A stretch of 64,000 nucleotides of DNA from Halalkalibacter urbisdiaboli (GCF_002156385.1 NZ_MVJM01000001.1:244662-308661); one strand, 5' to 3'; positions 36,686-46,614 are shown, numbered from the stretch's first letter. Notes: a model not told the origin generated them from the letters alone. Numbers and translations are program-made.

Positions 36686-37771
36686 TCACTCCCCCAATGC
36701 TCTTTCTAATGCTTGGATAAGCGTTGAATCATTTACCTCTTGTACAACCGCTTCCCCAACTTCCTTAAGTAGGACCATCCTAATTGAACCTGCTTCTACC
36801 TTTTTATCCTTTTTCATTGTATCAAGAAGCTCTTGTGCAGATAGTTCCTTCGGGATTTCCGTTTGATAATGAAACTTTTTAAGCCACTTTTTAAATTCCA
36901 CGATAGGTAAGGTCACATTGAGGACTTCCTCACTTAATTTCATGGCAAACACCATACCAATCACCACAGCTTCTCCGTGTGTCATTCGTCCGTAGCCAAG
37001 CTTCGTTTCGATCGCATGACCAAGTGTATGACCGAAGTTAAGAAAAGCGCGAATGCCTATTTCCTTTTCATCCTCTGTAACAATTTCTGCTTTCACAGCG
37101 ATTGATTTTTCGAGCATCTTGTTAACTTTATCGATTGTTAATTCTTGAAAGGATTCAATTGTCTCGATAAGCCATTGATAGAAAGGCGCCTCTCTTATTA
37201 ATCCATGCTTCATGACTTCTGCAAACCCTGAACGCCATTCATGTTCCGGTAATGTGAATAATGTTTCCGTATCGTATAAAACAGCTTCTGGCTGATGAAA
37301 TGCACCGACCATATTTTTTCCTAAAGAATGATTAATGGCTACTTTTCCACCGACACTGCTATCATGAGCAAGTAGTGTCGTCGGAACTTGAATAAAGCGA
37401 ATTCCACGCATGTATGTAGCAGCCACAAATCCTGCAATATCACCGACTACTCCACCACCTAGTGCGACGATAACAGATTGTCGATCAAGCCCACACTCTA
37501 AAGCTTTAGTTAGCAACTGCTCATACACAGAAAATGATTTTGAAGCTTCTCCATTAGGAATAACAGCTTGAAAGACTTCAACTTGTGAATCAAAACTATT
37601 CGTTACATCGGTTAAATACCGTTTGGCAACTTGAGAATCTGTTACCACAAGGACAGAAGAGGGTGCTTTTTTTAATAATTTTTGTAAAAAGCCTCCAACT
37701 TCTTTACGTAATCCTGCTTGGATATAGACACTGTATTGTTTTGAAGCGGTTGATACAACGACCTTTTTCAT
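36686..37771 (-). CDS. aroB: 3-dehydroquinate synthase
   Basis: 361 aa NAD- and zinc-dependent. Motifs: ALGGGVVGDIAGFVAATYMRG, PTTLLAHDSSVGGKVAINH, KNMVGAFHQP and the zinc histidines in LNFGHTLGHAIE. Starts directly after the aroC stop codon with GAGG a few bases upstream. Confidence 0.96.
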   Translation of the reverse strand: MKKVVVSTASKQYSVYIQAGLRKEVGGFLQKLLKKAPSSVLVVTDSQVAKRYLTDVTNSFDSQVEVFQAVIPNGEASKSFSVYEQLLTKALECGLDRQSVIVALGGGVVGDIAGFVAATYMRGIRFIQVPTTLLAHDSSVGGKVAINHSLGKNMVGAFHQPEAVLYDTETLFTLPEHEWRSGFAEVMKHGLIREAPFYQWLIETIESFQELTIDKVNKMLEKSIAVKAEIVTEDEKEIGIRAFLNFGHTLGHAIETKLGYGRMTHGEAVVIGMVFAMKLSEEVLNVTLPIVEFKKWLKKFHYQTEIPKELSAQELLDTMKKDKKVEAGSIRMVLLKEVGEAVVQEVNDSTLIQALERALGE

Positions 37772-38944
37772 TTAAAAGTTCCTCGAATATTCGTTGTGAC
37801 GGTCAATAGAATCTTGTATTGCATCTACTCTATCCTGACCAAACATCTCTAATAATGCATTCGCAACTTCCCAGGCAACTACCGACTCGGCAACAACCGA
37901 CGCAGCAGGTACAGCACAGCTATCCGAACGTTCAATACTCGCTTCAAACTCTTCTTTTGTTTCAATGTCAACACTTTTTAGTGGTTTATATAAAGTCGGA
38001 ATCGGCTTCATTACCCCACGAACAACAATTGGCATCCCATTTGTCATTCCGCCTTCAAATCCACCAAGATTGTTCGTTCTTCTTGAATATCCTTTTTCCT
38101 CATCCCAAATGATTTCATCATGAACTTTACTTCCTGGTAGGCTTGCTGCTTCAAAGCCAATTCCAATCTCTACCCCTTTAAAAGCATTAATGCTCATAAC
38201 AGCTGCTGCAATTTTCGCATCTAATTTTCGATCATATTGAACATGGCTTCCCATTCCAATTGGCACACCTTCAATGACAACTTCAACAACACCGCCGATA
38301 GAGTCGCCATCTTTTTTTGCTTGGTCAATTGCCGCAATCATTTTTTCTCCAGCTGCTTCATCTAAGCATCGTACTTCAGAGGCTTCAGAACGCTCTTGTA
38401 AGTCTTCAATTGATGTGTACGAGGTATTCTCCGCCTTCACTCCACCAATTTCAAGTACATGACCGCCAACCTTAATACCAAATGTATGTAAAATCTTCTT
38501 CGCAACAGCACCAGCAGCAACACGTACCGTTGTCTCACGTGCAGATGATCGCTCTAAAACATTTCTCATGTCACGATGACCGTATTTAATCGCTCCATTT
38601 AAATCCGCATGACCAGGACGAGGTCTTGTGAGTTTACGCTTCACTTCACTTTCTTCTTCTTCCGTTAATGGCTCAGCACCCATAATTTTGGTCCAGTGCG
38701 TCCAATCTTTATTTTCGACAACTAACGCGATTGGTGCACCTGTTGTCTTACCATGTCTAACACCACTCAATATTTGAACACGGTCTTTTTCAATTTGCAT
38801 ACGACGCCCACGACCATATCCACCTTGACGGCGTGCTAAGTCAACATTTATATCCTCAACAAGTAATTCAAGCTGTGCCGGAACCCCTTCAATAATTGTT
38901 GTAAGTTGTGGACCATGTGACTCTCCAGCTGTTAAATATCTCAT
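37772..38944 (-). CDS. aroC: Chorismate synthase
   Basis: 390 aa FMN-dependent enzyme, called aroF in B. subtilis. Signatures: [16 protein letters not shown] at the start, [26 protein letters not shown]-type block with [18 protein letters not shown], and [19 protein letters not shown]. First gene of the aromatic supraoperon, behind a sigma-A promoter. ATG after GGAGGAGG. Confidence 0.96.
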   Translation of the reverse strand: MRYLTAGESHGPQLTTIIEGVPAQLELLVEDINVDLARRQGGYGRGRRMQIEKDRVQILSGVRHGKTTGAPIALVVENKDWTHWTKIMGAEPLTEEEESEVKRKLTRPRPGHADLNGAIKYGHRDMRNVLERSSARETTVRVAAGAVAKKILHTFGIKVGGHVLEIGGVKAENTSYTSIEDLQERSEASEVRCLDEAAGEKMIAAIDQAKKDGDSIGGVVEVVIEGVPIGMGSHVQYDRKLDAKIAAAVMSINAFKGVEIGIGFEAASLPGSKVHDEIIWDEEKGYSRRTNNLGGFEGGMTNGMPIVVRGVMKPIPTLYKPLKSVDIETKEEFEASIERSDSCAVPAASVVAESVVAWEVANALLEMFGQDRVDAIQDSIDRHNEYSRNF

Positions 38945-38993
38945 CTTACTCCTCCTCCAACTGACTTCTCTCTTTATCGCTTTTATGCGTTAA

Positions 38994-39022
38994 ATTATAA
39001 CATGATTTCTTTCTTCTGTCTC
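38994..39022 (-). promoter_or_regulatory. Promoter of the aromatic supraoperon
   Basis: Minus strand extended -10 TGTTATAAT (39002-38994) with a weak -35 GAGACA 17 bases upstream of TATAAT; about 50 bases before aroC. Confidence 0.6.
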
Positions 39023-39138
39023 GACAAAATCAGAACATTTCATATTCTTCAACTTATTCTATCAAAAAGGGGGTAGCTCGTCTAATAGCGACAGCAAGTT
39101 AACTTAGCGAGGTTTTCCTTTTATATAGCATTGACATT

Positions 39139-39912
39139 TTACATTTTTTTATAGAAAAAGGTGTCCTCTGTATCAAATTGATAATTCGAGGCGTTAAAAA
39201 TTTGCTCGGTACTCCCAACAAACAGGACACCACCTTTTCGCAAAGCTTGGCTAAATTTGTGGTAGAGCTGGTCTTTCGCTTCTTCTGTAAAATATATCAT
39301 GACATTCCTGCAAACGATTAAGTCAAATTGATTTTGGAAACGGTCAGCTAATAAATTTTGATGTTGAAACTTTACTGTCCGTTTTATTTCATCTTTAACT
39401 TTATAACCCATCGGATCTTTATCAAAATACTTTGCTAAGATATGTTTAGGCACTTCCTTTAATGAGCGCTCCGTGTAGAGGCCGACCTTTGCCCGTTCGA
39501 TAATCGTACGATCCAAATCTGTTGCAAAGATTGAAATTTGCGAAAGCGGCATGAAATTAGCTAAAATCATCGCTAATGTGTATGGTTCCTCCCCCGTTGA
39601 ACAAGCAGCACTCCAAATTTTAGGACGGGGATTCTCTTTTAATAATCTCGGAAGTATTTTTGATTCAAGAACTTCCCATCTTTTATAATTACGGTAAAAT
39701 TCCGAAACATTAATGGTCATTCTTTCAAGAAAATCATTAAAAAGTTTTTCGTCTTCCGTCATCGCTTGATAAAAAGATGTAAAATCCTTAAAGCCTTTTT
39801 TATCTCTAAGTGACTCTAGCCTTCGTTTCATTTGAGCCTCTTTGTAAAGACCAAGATCAATGGCCGTCTTATTTTTAACATTGGCTACAAATCGCTGATA
39901 ATCCTGACTCAT
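39139..39912 (-). CDS. cheR: Chemotaxis protein methyltransferase CheR
   Basis: 257 aa. Transfers methyl groups from SAM to glutamates of chemoreceptors. N-terminal alpha domain ([19 protein letters not shown]), SAM loop [25 protein letters not shown] and [12 protein letters not shown]. Lies between ndk and aroC as in B. subtilis. ATG after GAGGGGAAC. Confidence 0.95.
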   Translation of the reverse strand: MSQDYQRFVANVKNKTAIDLGLYKEAQMKRRLESLRDKKGFKDFTSFYQAMTEDEKLFNDFLERMTINVSEFYRNYKRWEVLESKILPRLLKENPRPKIWSAACSTGEEPYTLAMILANFMPLSQISIFATDLDRTIIERAKVGLYTERSLKEVPKHILAKYFDKDPMGYKVKDEIKRTVKFQHQNLLADRFQNQFDLIVCRNVMIYFTEEAKDQLYHKFSQALRKGGVLFVGSTEQIFNASNYQFDTEDTFFYKKM

Positions 39913-40002
39913 TTATGTTCCCCTCTATTTTCAGTCTATTTGAATATCATACGATGGATTGTCGAAAATTGCTATAACTACTTCATTTTTCAATACTTCC
40001 TA

Positions 40003-40034
40003 TAAAAAAAGTGCCTGTTCATAACAGACACCTT
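40003..40034 (-). terminator. Terminator after ndk
   Basis: Minus strand GTGTCTGTT / AACAGGCAC stem (one mismatch) followed by seven T. Confidence 0.8.
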
Positions 40035-40042
40035 CATAAACA

Positions 40043-40486
40043 TTATATCCACTTATTCATTACTTTTTCATATTGGTTTAATTCACTTTCCTTAAAGAAA
40101 ATGTTAATCTCTCTTTCTGCACTTTCAAGAGAATCAGATCCGTGAATAATATTTTTTGACATATTCACAGCATAATCAGCTCGGATAGTTCCCGGTTCAG
40201 CATCAACTGGGTTGGTTTTTCCCATCATTTTTCTAGCAGTTGTAATGATATTATTCCCTTCCCACACCATCGCAAACACCGGACCTGACGTAATGAATGA
40301 AACAAGCTCGCCAAAAAAAGGACGTTCCTTATGCTCTTGGTAATGCTCTTCTGCCATTTCCTTTGTAACCGTCATCAATTTAGCGGCTACCAATGTAAAC
40401 CCTTTCTTTTCAAAGCGTGAAATAATCTCACCAATTAAGTTTCTTTGAACACCGTCAGGCTTTACCATTAAATATGTACGCTCCAT
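40043..40486 (-). CDS. ndk: Nucleoside diphosphate kinase
   Basis: 147 aa. Phosphate exchange between nucleoside tri- and diphosphates. N-terminal [19 protein letters not shown], active-site histidine in [16 protein letters not shown]. Promoter and terminator flank it, so it is monocistronic. Confidence 0.97.
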   Translation of the reverse strand: MERTYLMVKPDGVQRNLIGEIISRFEKKGFTLVAAKLMTVTKEMAEEHYQEHKERPFFGELVSFITSGPVFAMVWEGNNIITTARKMMGKTNPVDAEPGTIRADYAVNMSKNIIHGSDSLESAEREINIFFKESELNQYEKVMNKWI

Positions 40487-40538
40487 CCAATTACCCTCTC
40501 TCTCTAAAATATCAATTATGTCATATCAAACACACATT

Positions 40539-40567
40539 AGTATAACACAGTTCTTGTATCACCTCAA
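40539..40567 (-). promoter_or_regulatory. ndk promoter
   Basis: Minus strand TTGAGG (40567-40562), 17-base spacer, extended -10 TGTTATACT (TATACT at 40544-40539). Confidence 0.65.
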
Positions 40568-40615
40568 TAAAAAAACAAAACTTACCCATATTTTAGGATA
40601 AGTTCTGTTTTTTTA
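40568..40615 (-). terminator. Terminator after hepT
   Basis: Minus strand ACAGAACTTATCC / GGGTAAGTTTTGT stem followed by TTTTTTT. It overlaps the start of the ndk promoter region. Confidence 0.75.
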
Positions 40616-40620
40616 TACCC

Positions 40621-40665
40621 TTGAGCCTCCTACGGTCGGCTGCCGGCGCCACGTTCGTGTCGCCT
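40621..40665. other. GC-rich segment after hepT
   Basis: 27 of the 40 bases 40621-40660 are G or C, unlike the AT-rich gaps around it. It contains the palindrome GGCGCC next to CCGG and lies between the hepT stop and its terminator. It may be a small dispersed repeat unit, but I see no second copy in this window. Confidence 0.35.
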
Positions 40666-41637
40666 CTAAAACTTGCGTGTTCCTATGTATTTGGCGATTT
40701 CTCGGAAGTATGTTTTTGCTTCTGAATCGGGAAGTCCGTATAGTGCTTTATATGCTTTTTCCAAGTACATATCGCTAATTTTTAGAGAATACTCGATTCC
40801 GCCAGATTGCTTGATTGCTTGAAGGATTGGATCGACATTTACTTTTTCCGGAAATTCATCAGCTAATAGGTTCATAATTAACGCTTTGACTTCAGCTTGA
40901 TGATGCATTGCATATAATGCAGGAAGAGTAACGTTTCCTTGTCTTAAATCTCCACCAGCCGGCTTTCCAAGTTGTTCTTCTGTTCCAACAAAATCAAGAA
41001 TATCATCGGTAATTTGAAATGACATTCCAACATTATAACCAAATTGATAAAGTTTTTTCCGTACATCTGGATCAGCATTTGCAGCAAGTGCGCCAAGCTC
41101 ACAGCTTACAGCAATTAGTAATGCTGTTTTTCGTTTTATTCTTCGGAAGTATACACGTAAATTTTGACCCCAATTATATTGGTCACGAATTTGCTCAACT
41201 TCACCTATACACATTTCTACCATCGTATTTGATAAAGTTTGATGGATGGTCGGATTATCAAAAAATGCGGCACATTCAACAGCTTTCCCAAAAATATAAT
41301 CTCCAGTGTACATAGCCACACGATTGTCCCACTGCGATTTCACCGTTTTTTTTCCGCGTCTTAACTCAGCATCATCGATAACATCGTCGTGAACAAGAGA
41401 AGCCATATGGATAAGTTCTAATGGAACGGCAATATTCTTTAGGACGTTAATATCATAATGACCGAACTTCGCAGCTAATAAAACAAAAACTGGTCGAATC
41501 CGCTTCCCTCCAGCTCGTAACAAATGAACAGAGGCATCGCGAAGAACCTCATTCTCCGCCTGGACACTTGATTCTAACTCCCTCTCAATAATCGCAATAT
41601 CTGATTGAAAATGCATGTAAATGTCTGCTAACTTCAT
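40666..41637 (-). CDS. hepT: Heptaprenyl diphosphate synthase component II
   Basis: 323 aa from the ATG at 41637 after AAGGTGG. Trans-isoprenyl diphosphate synthase catalytic subunit making the menaquinone side chain. First Asp-rich motif LVHDDVIDDAELRRG, second GMSFQITDDILDFVG, and GGKRIRPVFVLL. Needs HepS (44721). Last gene of the quinone operon, 28 bases after mqnA. Confidence 0.95.
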   Translation of the reverse strand: MKLADIYMHFQSDIAIIERELESSVQAENEVLRDASVHLLRAGGKRIRPVFVLLAAKFGHYDINVLKNIAVPLELIHMASLVHDDVIDDAELRRGKKTVKSQWDNRVAMYTGDYIFGKAVECAAFFDNPTIHQTLSNTMVEMCIGEVEQIRDQYNWGQNLRVYFRRIKRKTALLIAVSCELGALAANADPDVRKKLYQFGYNVGMSFQITDDILDFVGTEEQLGKPAGGDLRQGNVTLPALYAMHHQAEVKALIMNLLADEFPEKVNVDPILQAIKQSGGIEYSLKISDMYLEKAYKALYGLPDSEAKTYFREIAKYIGTRKF

Positions 41638-41665
41638 GTCGTCCACCTTACTCGTTTGGGTTTGT

Positions 41666-42508
41666 TCATTGGCGTACTGAACCCCAAACATGAATTGTTT
41701 CAACTGGTTTTTCTAGAAAACCACATTCGTATACAAGCTTGTAATAATAAAGGAGCCCCTGCTGCTCTTTCTCACTAAAATCATAACATAAGCCAGCAAA
41801 ATACGTATCCCAAAAAGATTTATCTCCGCCGATAGTCGACATAATTTGTTGTATCATTGGTTCATGTCGAAGCTGAATACTTTTATTTTTGCTTGCTAAA
41901 AATGAACGATATAACTCTCCCACGATATCTGCATCCTGAAAAACTAGCTGATTTCTAACAGCGAACACAGCATACACCATCGGAAATCCAGTATGCTTGT
42001 ACCATAGCTCGCCAAGATCATATTGATATAGATGAGAACCTTTATTCCATGTTGCTCTAATGGCATCATCGCCAATTAATAAACAAGCATCATGCTCTAC
42101 TAACATTTTATCTAAGTGTGGAGTCATCGTAGTATAAGTATTTTCCAGCTTATAAAAGTACTCTAAGATGACTTTTAATAAATGGACTGAGGTTGCTGAG
42201 CTTGAAGTAAGCGCAATTCTTTTTTCATTCAGCTCCTCTAATGGAACCCGTGAAAACAAAAAAATTGACCCAACTTTTCCATATGACGAAACAGAAAGGT
42301 CCGGCAAAAGCGTATAGGCTGCAGGTTGTTGGGCATAGGCGAAAGATGATATCCCACCAACATCAACTTTGCCAACGGCCATCGCCTCATTTAATTGAGA
42401 AGGTACTTGAGGAACAAAACGACATGAATGCTTCATTAACCGAGCCCTGTCCAAATAAAAGAAAAAAGGCAAAATATTAGTATATGAGATTTCTCCAATA
42501 ACGGTCAT
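41666..42508 (-). CDS. mqnA: Chorismate dehydratase, futalosine menaquinone pathway
   Basis: 280 aa from the ATG at 42508, overlapping the UbiX-like stop. DUF178 periplasmic-binding-like fold: GEISYTNILPFFFYLD, FVPQVPSQLNEAMAVGKVDVGGISSFAYA, SYGKVGSIFLFSR, LLIGDDAIRA and DLGELWYKHTGFPMVYAVFAVR, all hallmarks of MqnA. It dehydrates chorismate to 3-enolpyruvylbenzoate, the first step of the futalosine route. The substrate comes from the aro genes just downstream. The remaining mqn genes (mqnC, mqnD, mqnE, mqnB) are not in this window. Confidence 0.9.
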   Translation of the reverse strand: MTVIGEISYTNILPFFFYLDRARLMKHSCRFVPQVPSQLNEAMAVGKVDVGGISSFAYAQQPAAYTLLPDLSVSSYGKVGSIFLFSRVPLEELNEKRIALTSSSATSVHLLKVILEYFYKLENTYTTMTPHLDKMLVEHDACLLIGDDAIRATWNKGSHLYQYDLGELWYKHTGFPMVYAVFAVRNQLVFQDADIVGELYRSFLASKNKSIQLRHEPMIQQIMSTIGGDKSFWDTYFAGLCYDFSEKEQQGLLYYYKLVYECGFLEKPVETIHVWGSVRQ

Positions 42509-43116
42509 CGTCTTTCTGCCCCCCACCGGGTAAATAGCTCATGTGGAACCCCTGCACTGTCCAATACTTTTCCAACAAGGAAGTTAATCACATCATCAAG
42601 CGATTGCGGTAGGTGATAAAACCCAGGCATCGCTGGAACAATCATTGCCCCCACTTTAGAAAGCTTTAACATATTCTCTAAATGAATTTGATTAAGTGGC
42701 GTTTCACGAGGGACGATCACTAGTTTCCTTTGTTCTTTTAGCATGACATCGGCTGCTCTTTCAAGTAAGCTTCCTGATGCACCGAGAGCAATCCCTGATA
42801 ACGTCCCCATCGAACAAGGAATAATTATCATACCATCCGTTTGATAAGAACCACTTGCAATAGGTGCAGCATAATCATGCAAATCATGAGTATGTAATTG
42901 TCCTAAATGAGAAGGAAATAGCTCATTTAATACACGATTTCGATCCGACGTATCTAATCGTAACTCCTCTTTAAAAACTTGCCATGCTGCTTCAGTTAAC
43001 ACTAAATGAACCTTGTATGATTGATTTAGTAGTTCTTGGACTAGTCGAACACCATACTGTGCCCCACTTGCCCCCGTTATTCCAACGGTGAAAATCCCTT
43101 TTGATTGCTGACTCAT
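42505..43116 (-). CDS. UbiX-like flavin prenyltransferase
   Basis: 203 aa. FMN-binding GITGASGAQYGVRLVQEL at the start, IPCSMGTLSGIALGASGSLLERAADVMLKE, and VPRETPLNQIHLENMLKLSK...MPGFYH, the UbiX/Pad1 signature. It makes the prenylated FMN cofactor used by UbiD decarboxylases. Between UbiA-like and mqnA genes it most likely supports decarboxylation of the 6-carboxylated naphthoquinone intermediate of the futalosine route; the UbiD partner is not in the window. Overlaps both neighbours by four bases. Confidence 0.88.
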   Translation of the reverse strand: MSQQSKGIFTVGITGASGAQYGVRLVQELLNQSYKVHLVLTEAAWQVFKEELRLDTSDRNRVLNELFPSHLGQLHTHDLHDYAAPIASGSYQTDGMIIIPCSMGTLSGIALGASGSLLERAADVMLKEQRKLVIVPRETPLNQIHLENMLKLSKVGAMIVPAMPGFYHLPQSLDDVINFLVGKVLDSAGVPHELFTRWGAERR

Positions 43117-43976
43117 AAGAGTACATCTCCAATCGCAAAAATAAACATAACCAGACTCAAGATCCCATTCATCGTAAAGAAAGCCACATTTACTTTAGAT
43201 AAATCATGCGGTGACACAAGTGAGTGTTCATAAATCATAATTCCCCCGGCAATGATTACCCCGATTACATAGAGCCAGCCCAATGGCGAAACAATGAATA
43301 ACGTAACAAAGGCAAGAAAGCTAATTACGTGAAAAACCTTCGCTAACATTAATGCAGTTGGAATGCCAAAACGACTCGGAATTGAAAATAGCTTATGTTC
43401 ACGGTCATAGTCCGCATCTTGAGTGGCATAAATCACGTCAAAGCCCGCCGTCCATAATGCGACAGCAATAAATAAAACGAAAGCCTCCCAAGTTAACGTT
43501 CCTGTCGCTCCAACCCAACCACCTAAAGGAGCAATTCCGATAGTAATCCCTAAGATGAGATGACACGCCCATGTAAATCGTTTCGTGTATGAATAAATAA
43601 CGAGAAAAAATACGGCAATAGGTAGTAAATAGACAGCCAACATATTTAACTGGAATGCCGCATAGAATAATAGCGTAAATGAAATGATAATAAAAATTAG
43701 CACTTCTAGCTTCGATACTAGTCCTGCAGGTATCGCCCGTTCTGCTGTTCTAGGATTTTTCTTATCAATTTGTTCGTCAATAATCCGATTTAACGACATA
43801 GCAGCACTTCTTGCTCCTACCATTGCAACCGTTATCCAAACCCACTGTGAAAGTGTTGGGATCTCACCATTAATAATATAGCCACCAAGTATAGCGCCAA
43901 AGTAGGCAAACGGAAGGGCGAAAACTGTATGTTCAAACTTTATCATTTCTAAGATGATTTTTAACTTTCTAATCAC
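43113..43976 (-). CDS. UbiA-family prenyltransferase, probably acting on dihydroxynaphthoate (MqnP-like)
   Basis: About 287 aa, eight or nine hydrophobic segments. Asp-rich motif 1 MSLNRIIDEQIDKKNPRTAERAIP and motif 2 DVIYATQDADYDREHKLFSIP bind the isoprenyl diphosphate through magnesium. The sequence is of the 4-hydroxybenzoate/MqnP branch rather than MenA. With mqnA and UbiX in the operon, the acceptor is probably 1,4-dihydroxy-6-naphthoate (inference). Start taken as GTG at 43976 after GGAG; a TTG at 43991 is the alternative. Confidence 0.87.
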   Translation of the reverse strand: MIRKLKIILEMIKFEHTVFALPFAYFGAILGGYIINGEIPTLSQWVWITVAMVGARSAAMSLNRIIDEQIDKKNPRTAERAIPAGLVSKLEVLIFIIISFTLLFYAAFQLNMLAVYLLPIAVFFLVIYSYTKRFTWACHLILGITIGIAPLGGWVGATGTLTWEAFVLFIAVALWTAGFDVIYATQDADYDREHKLFSIPSRFGIPTALMLAKVFHVISFLAFVTLFIVSPLGWLYVIGVIIAGGIMIYEHSLVSPHDLSKVNVAFFTMNGILSLVMFIFAIGDVLL

Positions 43977-44003
43977 AATAATCTGCTCCAATTCTTACTT
44001 CTT

Positions 44004-44717
44004 CTAGTTTTCTTGTTTGATACCTAAATGCATTGCACAAACGCCACCTGAATACGACTTTACTTCTACATTTGAAAAGCCAGCTTCTCTAAACATTTGC
44101 GCTAATTTTTCTCGATTCGGAAAGTTCATCGTCGACTCCTGCAACCAAGAATATTCATCATAGCTTTTGGCAAACAACTTACCAAATAACGGCATAATAC
44201 GTTGAAAGTAGAAGAAATACAATTGTTTAAAAATTGGGATCGTCGGTTGTGACGTTTCAAGACAGACAACCATACCACCAGGTTTTACGACTCGATACAT
44301 TTCTCGTAATGCTTGCATATAATCTGGTACATTACGGAGGCCGAAACCAATCGTAACATAATCAAATTGATTATCTTCATATGGCAAGTCCATAGCATTT
44401 CCGTGTGTTAAGGTCACTTGCTTAAGGTTGCGTTCATCTACTTTTTTCTGACCGACCTTTAGCATGTTTTCACTAAAATCAAGCCCCTCGACCTTTCCAG
44501 TAGGGCCTGCCGCTTCCGCTAATGCAATCGTCCAATCCGCAGTCCCACAGCACACATCTAGTGCTGCATTACCAGATTTTACATCCATTCGTTTCATCGT
44601 ATCTTTTCTCCATGCCTTATGGCGCTGGAAACTAATGACAGAATTCATCACGTCATATTTTTTATAAATGGATTCAAATACTTGATGAACACGTTCCTCT
44701 TTCGTTTGTCCCATCAT
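44004..44717 (-). CDS. menG: Demethylmenaquinone methyltransferase (MenG/UbiE)
   Basis: 237 aa SAM methyltransferase: [17 protein letters not shown], the SAM loop [35 protein letters not shown] and the UbiE signature [31 protein letters not shown]. Last step of menaquinone synthesis in either pathway. Between hepS and the UbiA-like gene; in B. subtilis hepT follows directly. Confidence 0.95.
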   Translation of the reverse strand: MMGQTKEERVHQVFESIYKKYDVMNSVISFQRHKAWRKDTMKRMDVKSGNAALDVCCGTADWTIALAEAAGPTGKVEGLDFSENMLKVGQKKVDERNLKQVTLTHGNAMDLPYEDNQFDYVTIGFGLRNVPDYMQALREMYRVVKPGGMVVCLETSQPTIPIFKQLYFFYFQRIMPLFGKLFAKSYDEYSWLQESTMNFPNREKLAQMFREAGFSNVEVKSYSGGVCAMHLGIKQEN

Positions 44718-44720
44718 GAT

Positions 44721-45509
44721 TCACCCTTCTTCTGCTACTTTTTCTGGATACGCTGATGAACCAATCAGTCGGTCAACATGGTCAATAAGGAATCCCTCAA
44801 ACATTTGAAGGTTCTGCCCTTTTGTCAAAAGTCGATCTTTGATCTGTTCAATTTTCTGTTCACAATATGAAAGAACCTCATCGATATGACTTGTCTCACG
44901 AATCATCGCTTCAATTATCGGCTGCTTTCTGCCTTCTAACCATTCACTACGCTCAAATAAGAGACGCTTTAAATAGAAAAAGTCACTTACAACCTCTTTC
45001 CACACAGGAAGTTGGAAATGTTCGGCAATATTTTGTACAAGCAAAGATTCCATTGAGGCAATTTGATTTTGGGTCTCAAGGTAGGATAAATGATTTGACT
45101 CATATACATTCATTTTCAACTCATTAATTTGCTGAATAGAATGGCTATACACACGAATCATCGGTAAATGCTTCCCTTCAGCAAGTAAATAGTAATAGAG
45201 ACTACAGTAGTAATCTCCAGCTAAAACAGTTAATTGTCTATTTTTACGAACAGAGTCTGTATGGATTTTATGTAGGGAGACAGCTTCATGTACATCTAAG
45301 GCAGCTTGAACGAGCAATGCAGATAGCGTAAACACCTTTACTTCCTTATTCGGAAGCTTATTCCCGAGCATTGCATATAAAAATCGGAGCCTATCCTCAT
45401 CAATCGTTGGCTCAGCCACGTATTTTTGTATATAAGGATGCCTTGTTAACTGATAAAAACTTTGCTTTATCTCTTTGACCATATCATTAAAATGATTCAT
45501 TCTAACCAT
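44721..45509 (-). CDS. hepS: Heptaprenyl diphosphate synthase component I
   Basis: 262 aa from the ATG at 45509 after GGGGGAAG. All-helical regulatory subunit that has no Asp-rich motif and pairs with HepT to set chain length at C35. Recognised by the HepS family sequence (HPYIQKYVAEPTIDEDRL, LSALLVQAALDVHEAVSLHKI, QLTVLAGDYYCSLYYYLLAE) and by its place before menG. First gene of the operon ending at hepT. Confidence 0.92.
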   Translation of the reverse strand: MVRMNHFNDMVKEIKQSFYQLTRHPYIQKYVAEPTIDEDRLRFLYAMLGNKLPNKEVKVFTLSALLVQAALDVHEAVSLHKIHTDSVRKNRQLTVLAGDYYCSLYYYLLAEGKHLPMIRVYSHSIQQINELKMNVYESNHLSYLETQNQIASMESLLVQNIAEHFQLPVWKEVVSDFFYLKRLLFERSEWLEGRKQPIIEAMIRETSHIDEVLSYCEQKIEQIKDRLLTKGQNLQMFEGFLIDHVDRLIGSSAYPEKVAEEG

Positions 45510-45585
45510 GATTACTTCCCCCAAATCCCATACATCGTTGTAGTAACACTTAAGGCTGTTCGTTCTCAGGCATAAGTCGGATACT

Positions 45586-45594
45586 ATTATAGCA
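45586..45594 (-). promoter_or_regulatory. Extended -10 for the hepS operon
   Basis: Minus strand TGCTATAAT, a perfect TATAAT with the TGn extension, about 75 bases before hepS. No clear -35. Confidence 0.55.
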
Positions 45595-45654
45595 TAAAAT
45601 CAAATGGTACACTAAACAAATGTAAAAACGTATCACGCCCATATTTCCGTTGAT

Positions 45655-45682
45655 AATATAAAAAGCAGGTTTCCCTGCTTTA
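45655..45682 (-). terminator. Terminator after mtrB
   Basis: AAAGCAGG / CCTGCTTT stem with a 4-base loop and TTTTTATATT following on the minus strand; it includes the mtrB stop codon. Confidence 0.8.
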
Positions 45683-45898
45683 CTCTTCCGTATCAATTGT
45701 ACCATGACTCGTTTGAATAGTGGCTTTTCCTCGAATTTTTACAGCTGATGTATGCTCTGTAAATTGTGCAATCATTACTTCACCTTTATCTAATTTCTCA
45801 GAATGGTGAAATCTTGTATCAGATCCACGCGTTAAACCAATCACATTCACACCATTCTCCTTAGCCTTAATAACAAAAAAATCATTTTGACTACTCAT
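45680..45898 (-). CDS. mtrB: TRAP, trp RNA-binding attenuation protein
   Basis: 72 aa, 11-mer ring protein that binds GAG/UAG repeats when loaded with tryptophan. The RNA-contacting Lys-Lys-Arg set is intact (Lys35, Lys54, Arg56, equivalent to K37, K56, R58 of B. subtilis) as is the tryptophan pocket region [20 protein letters not shown]. Co-transcribed with folE (19 bases apart), as in B. subtilis mtrAB. Its target, the trp leader, is at 36181-36286. Confidence 0.96.
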   Translation of the reverse strand: MSSQNDFFVIKAKENGVNVIGLTRGSDTRFHHSEKLDKGEVMIAQFTEHTSAVKIRGKATIQTSHGTIDTEE

Positions 45899-45916
45899 TC
45901 CTCATCTCTCCTTCAC

Positions 45917-46486
45917 TCAACTACCTTGAATCAATGATAGAACCTCGGCTCTTGCTGCTGCATCATGAGCAAATGTTCCTCGTACAGCAGATGTTACCGT
46001 TTTCGCTCCAGGTTTCTTAACCCCTCTCATTGTCATACACATATGTTCAGCTGAAACAACGACAATAACCCCATGTGGATCAAGTGTCTCTACAAGTGAC
46101 TCAGCAATCGTAGAAGTAATTCGTTCTTGTAGCTGAGGACGACGTGCAACGGCATCAACAGCCCGAGCTAGCTTACTTAAGCCAGTCACCTTTCCACCTT
46201 TAGGTATGTAGCCAACATGTGCATGTCCATAAAATGGAACGAGGTGATGCTCACACATTGAAAAAAACGGAATATCTTTCACAAGTACAAGCTCTTCATG
46301 ATCCTCACCAAAAATAGTAGCAAAATGCTCTTTCGGATCTTCATTTAATCCTTGGAACACTTCTTCATACATTTTTGCTACACGCTTCGGCGTATCTAAT
46401 AAACCTTCACGACTCGGGTCTTCTCCAATCGCTTCTAGTATCATTGTAACAGCTTGTTTAATTTTTTCATGGTTGAATTCTTTCAT
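45917..46486 (-). CDS. folE: GTP cyclohydrolase I
   Basis: 189 aa from the ATG at 46486 ([20 protein letters not shown]), chosen for the GGGGG site and for length equal to B. subtilis MtrA. Zinc ligands in [19 protein letters not shown] and the later [13 protein letters not shown]. First step of folate synthesis from GTP. Called mtrA in B. subtilis. The gene hbs, normally upstream of it, is not found here. Confidence 0.95.
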   Translation of the reverse strand: MKEFNHEKIKQAVTMILEAIGEDPSREGLLDTPKRVAKMYEEVFQGLNEDPKEHFATIFGEDHEELVLVKDIPFFSMCEHHLVPFYGHAHVGYIPKGGKVTGLSKLARAVDAVARRPQLQERITSTIAESLVETLDPHGVIVVVSAEHMCMTMRGVKKPGAKTVTSAVRGTFAHDAAARAEVLSLIQGS

Positions 46487-46584
46487 TTTATTTAGACCCC
46501 CATCCAACGTCTTTTTCGTATTCATTTTAGAATACCCCAATGGACGATTTGTTAAAAGCTTAGCATATTATCGCCTTTAAAAGC

Positions 46585-46614
46585 AAAAAGGAACCTACAT
46601 ATAGGCTCCTTTTT
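46585..46614 (-). terminator. Terminator after spoIVA
   Basis: AAAAAGGA(G)CC / GG(T)TCCTTTTT stem with a short loop on the minus strand. Confidence 0.8.

Noticed and set aside
39061-39120. Possible terminator after cheR with CTCG...CGAG and a T run further on
   Set aside because: The stem is interrupted and the T run is separated by several C, so it is too weak to list as a feature.
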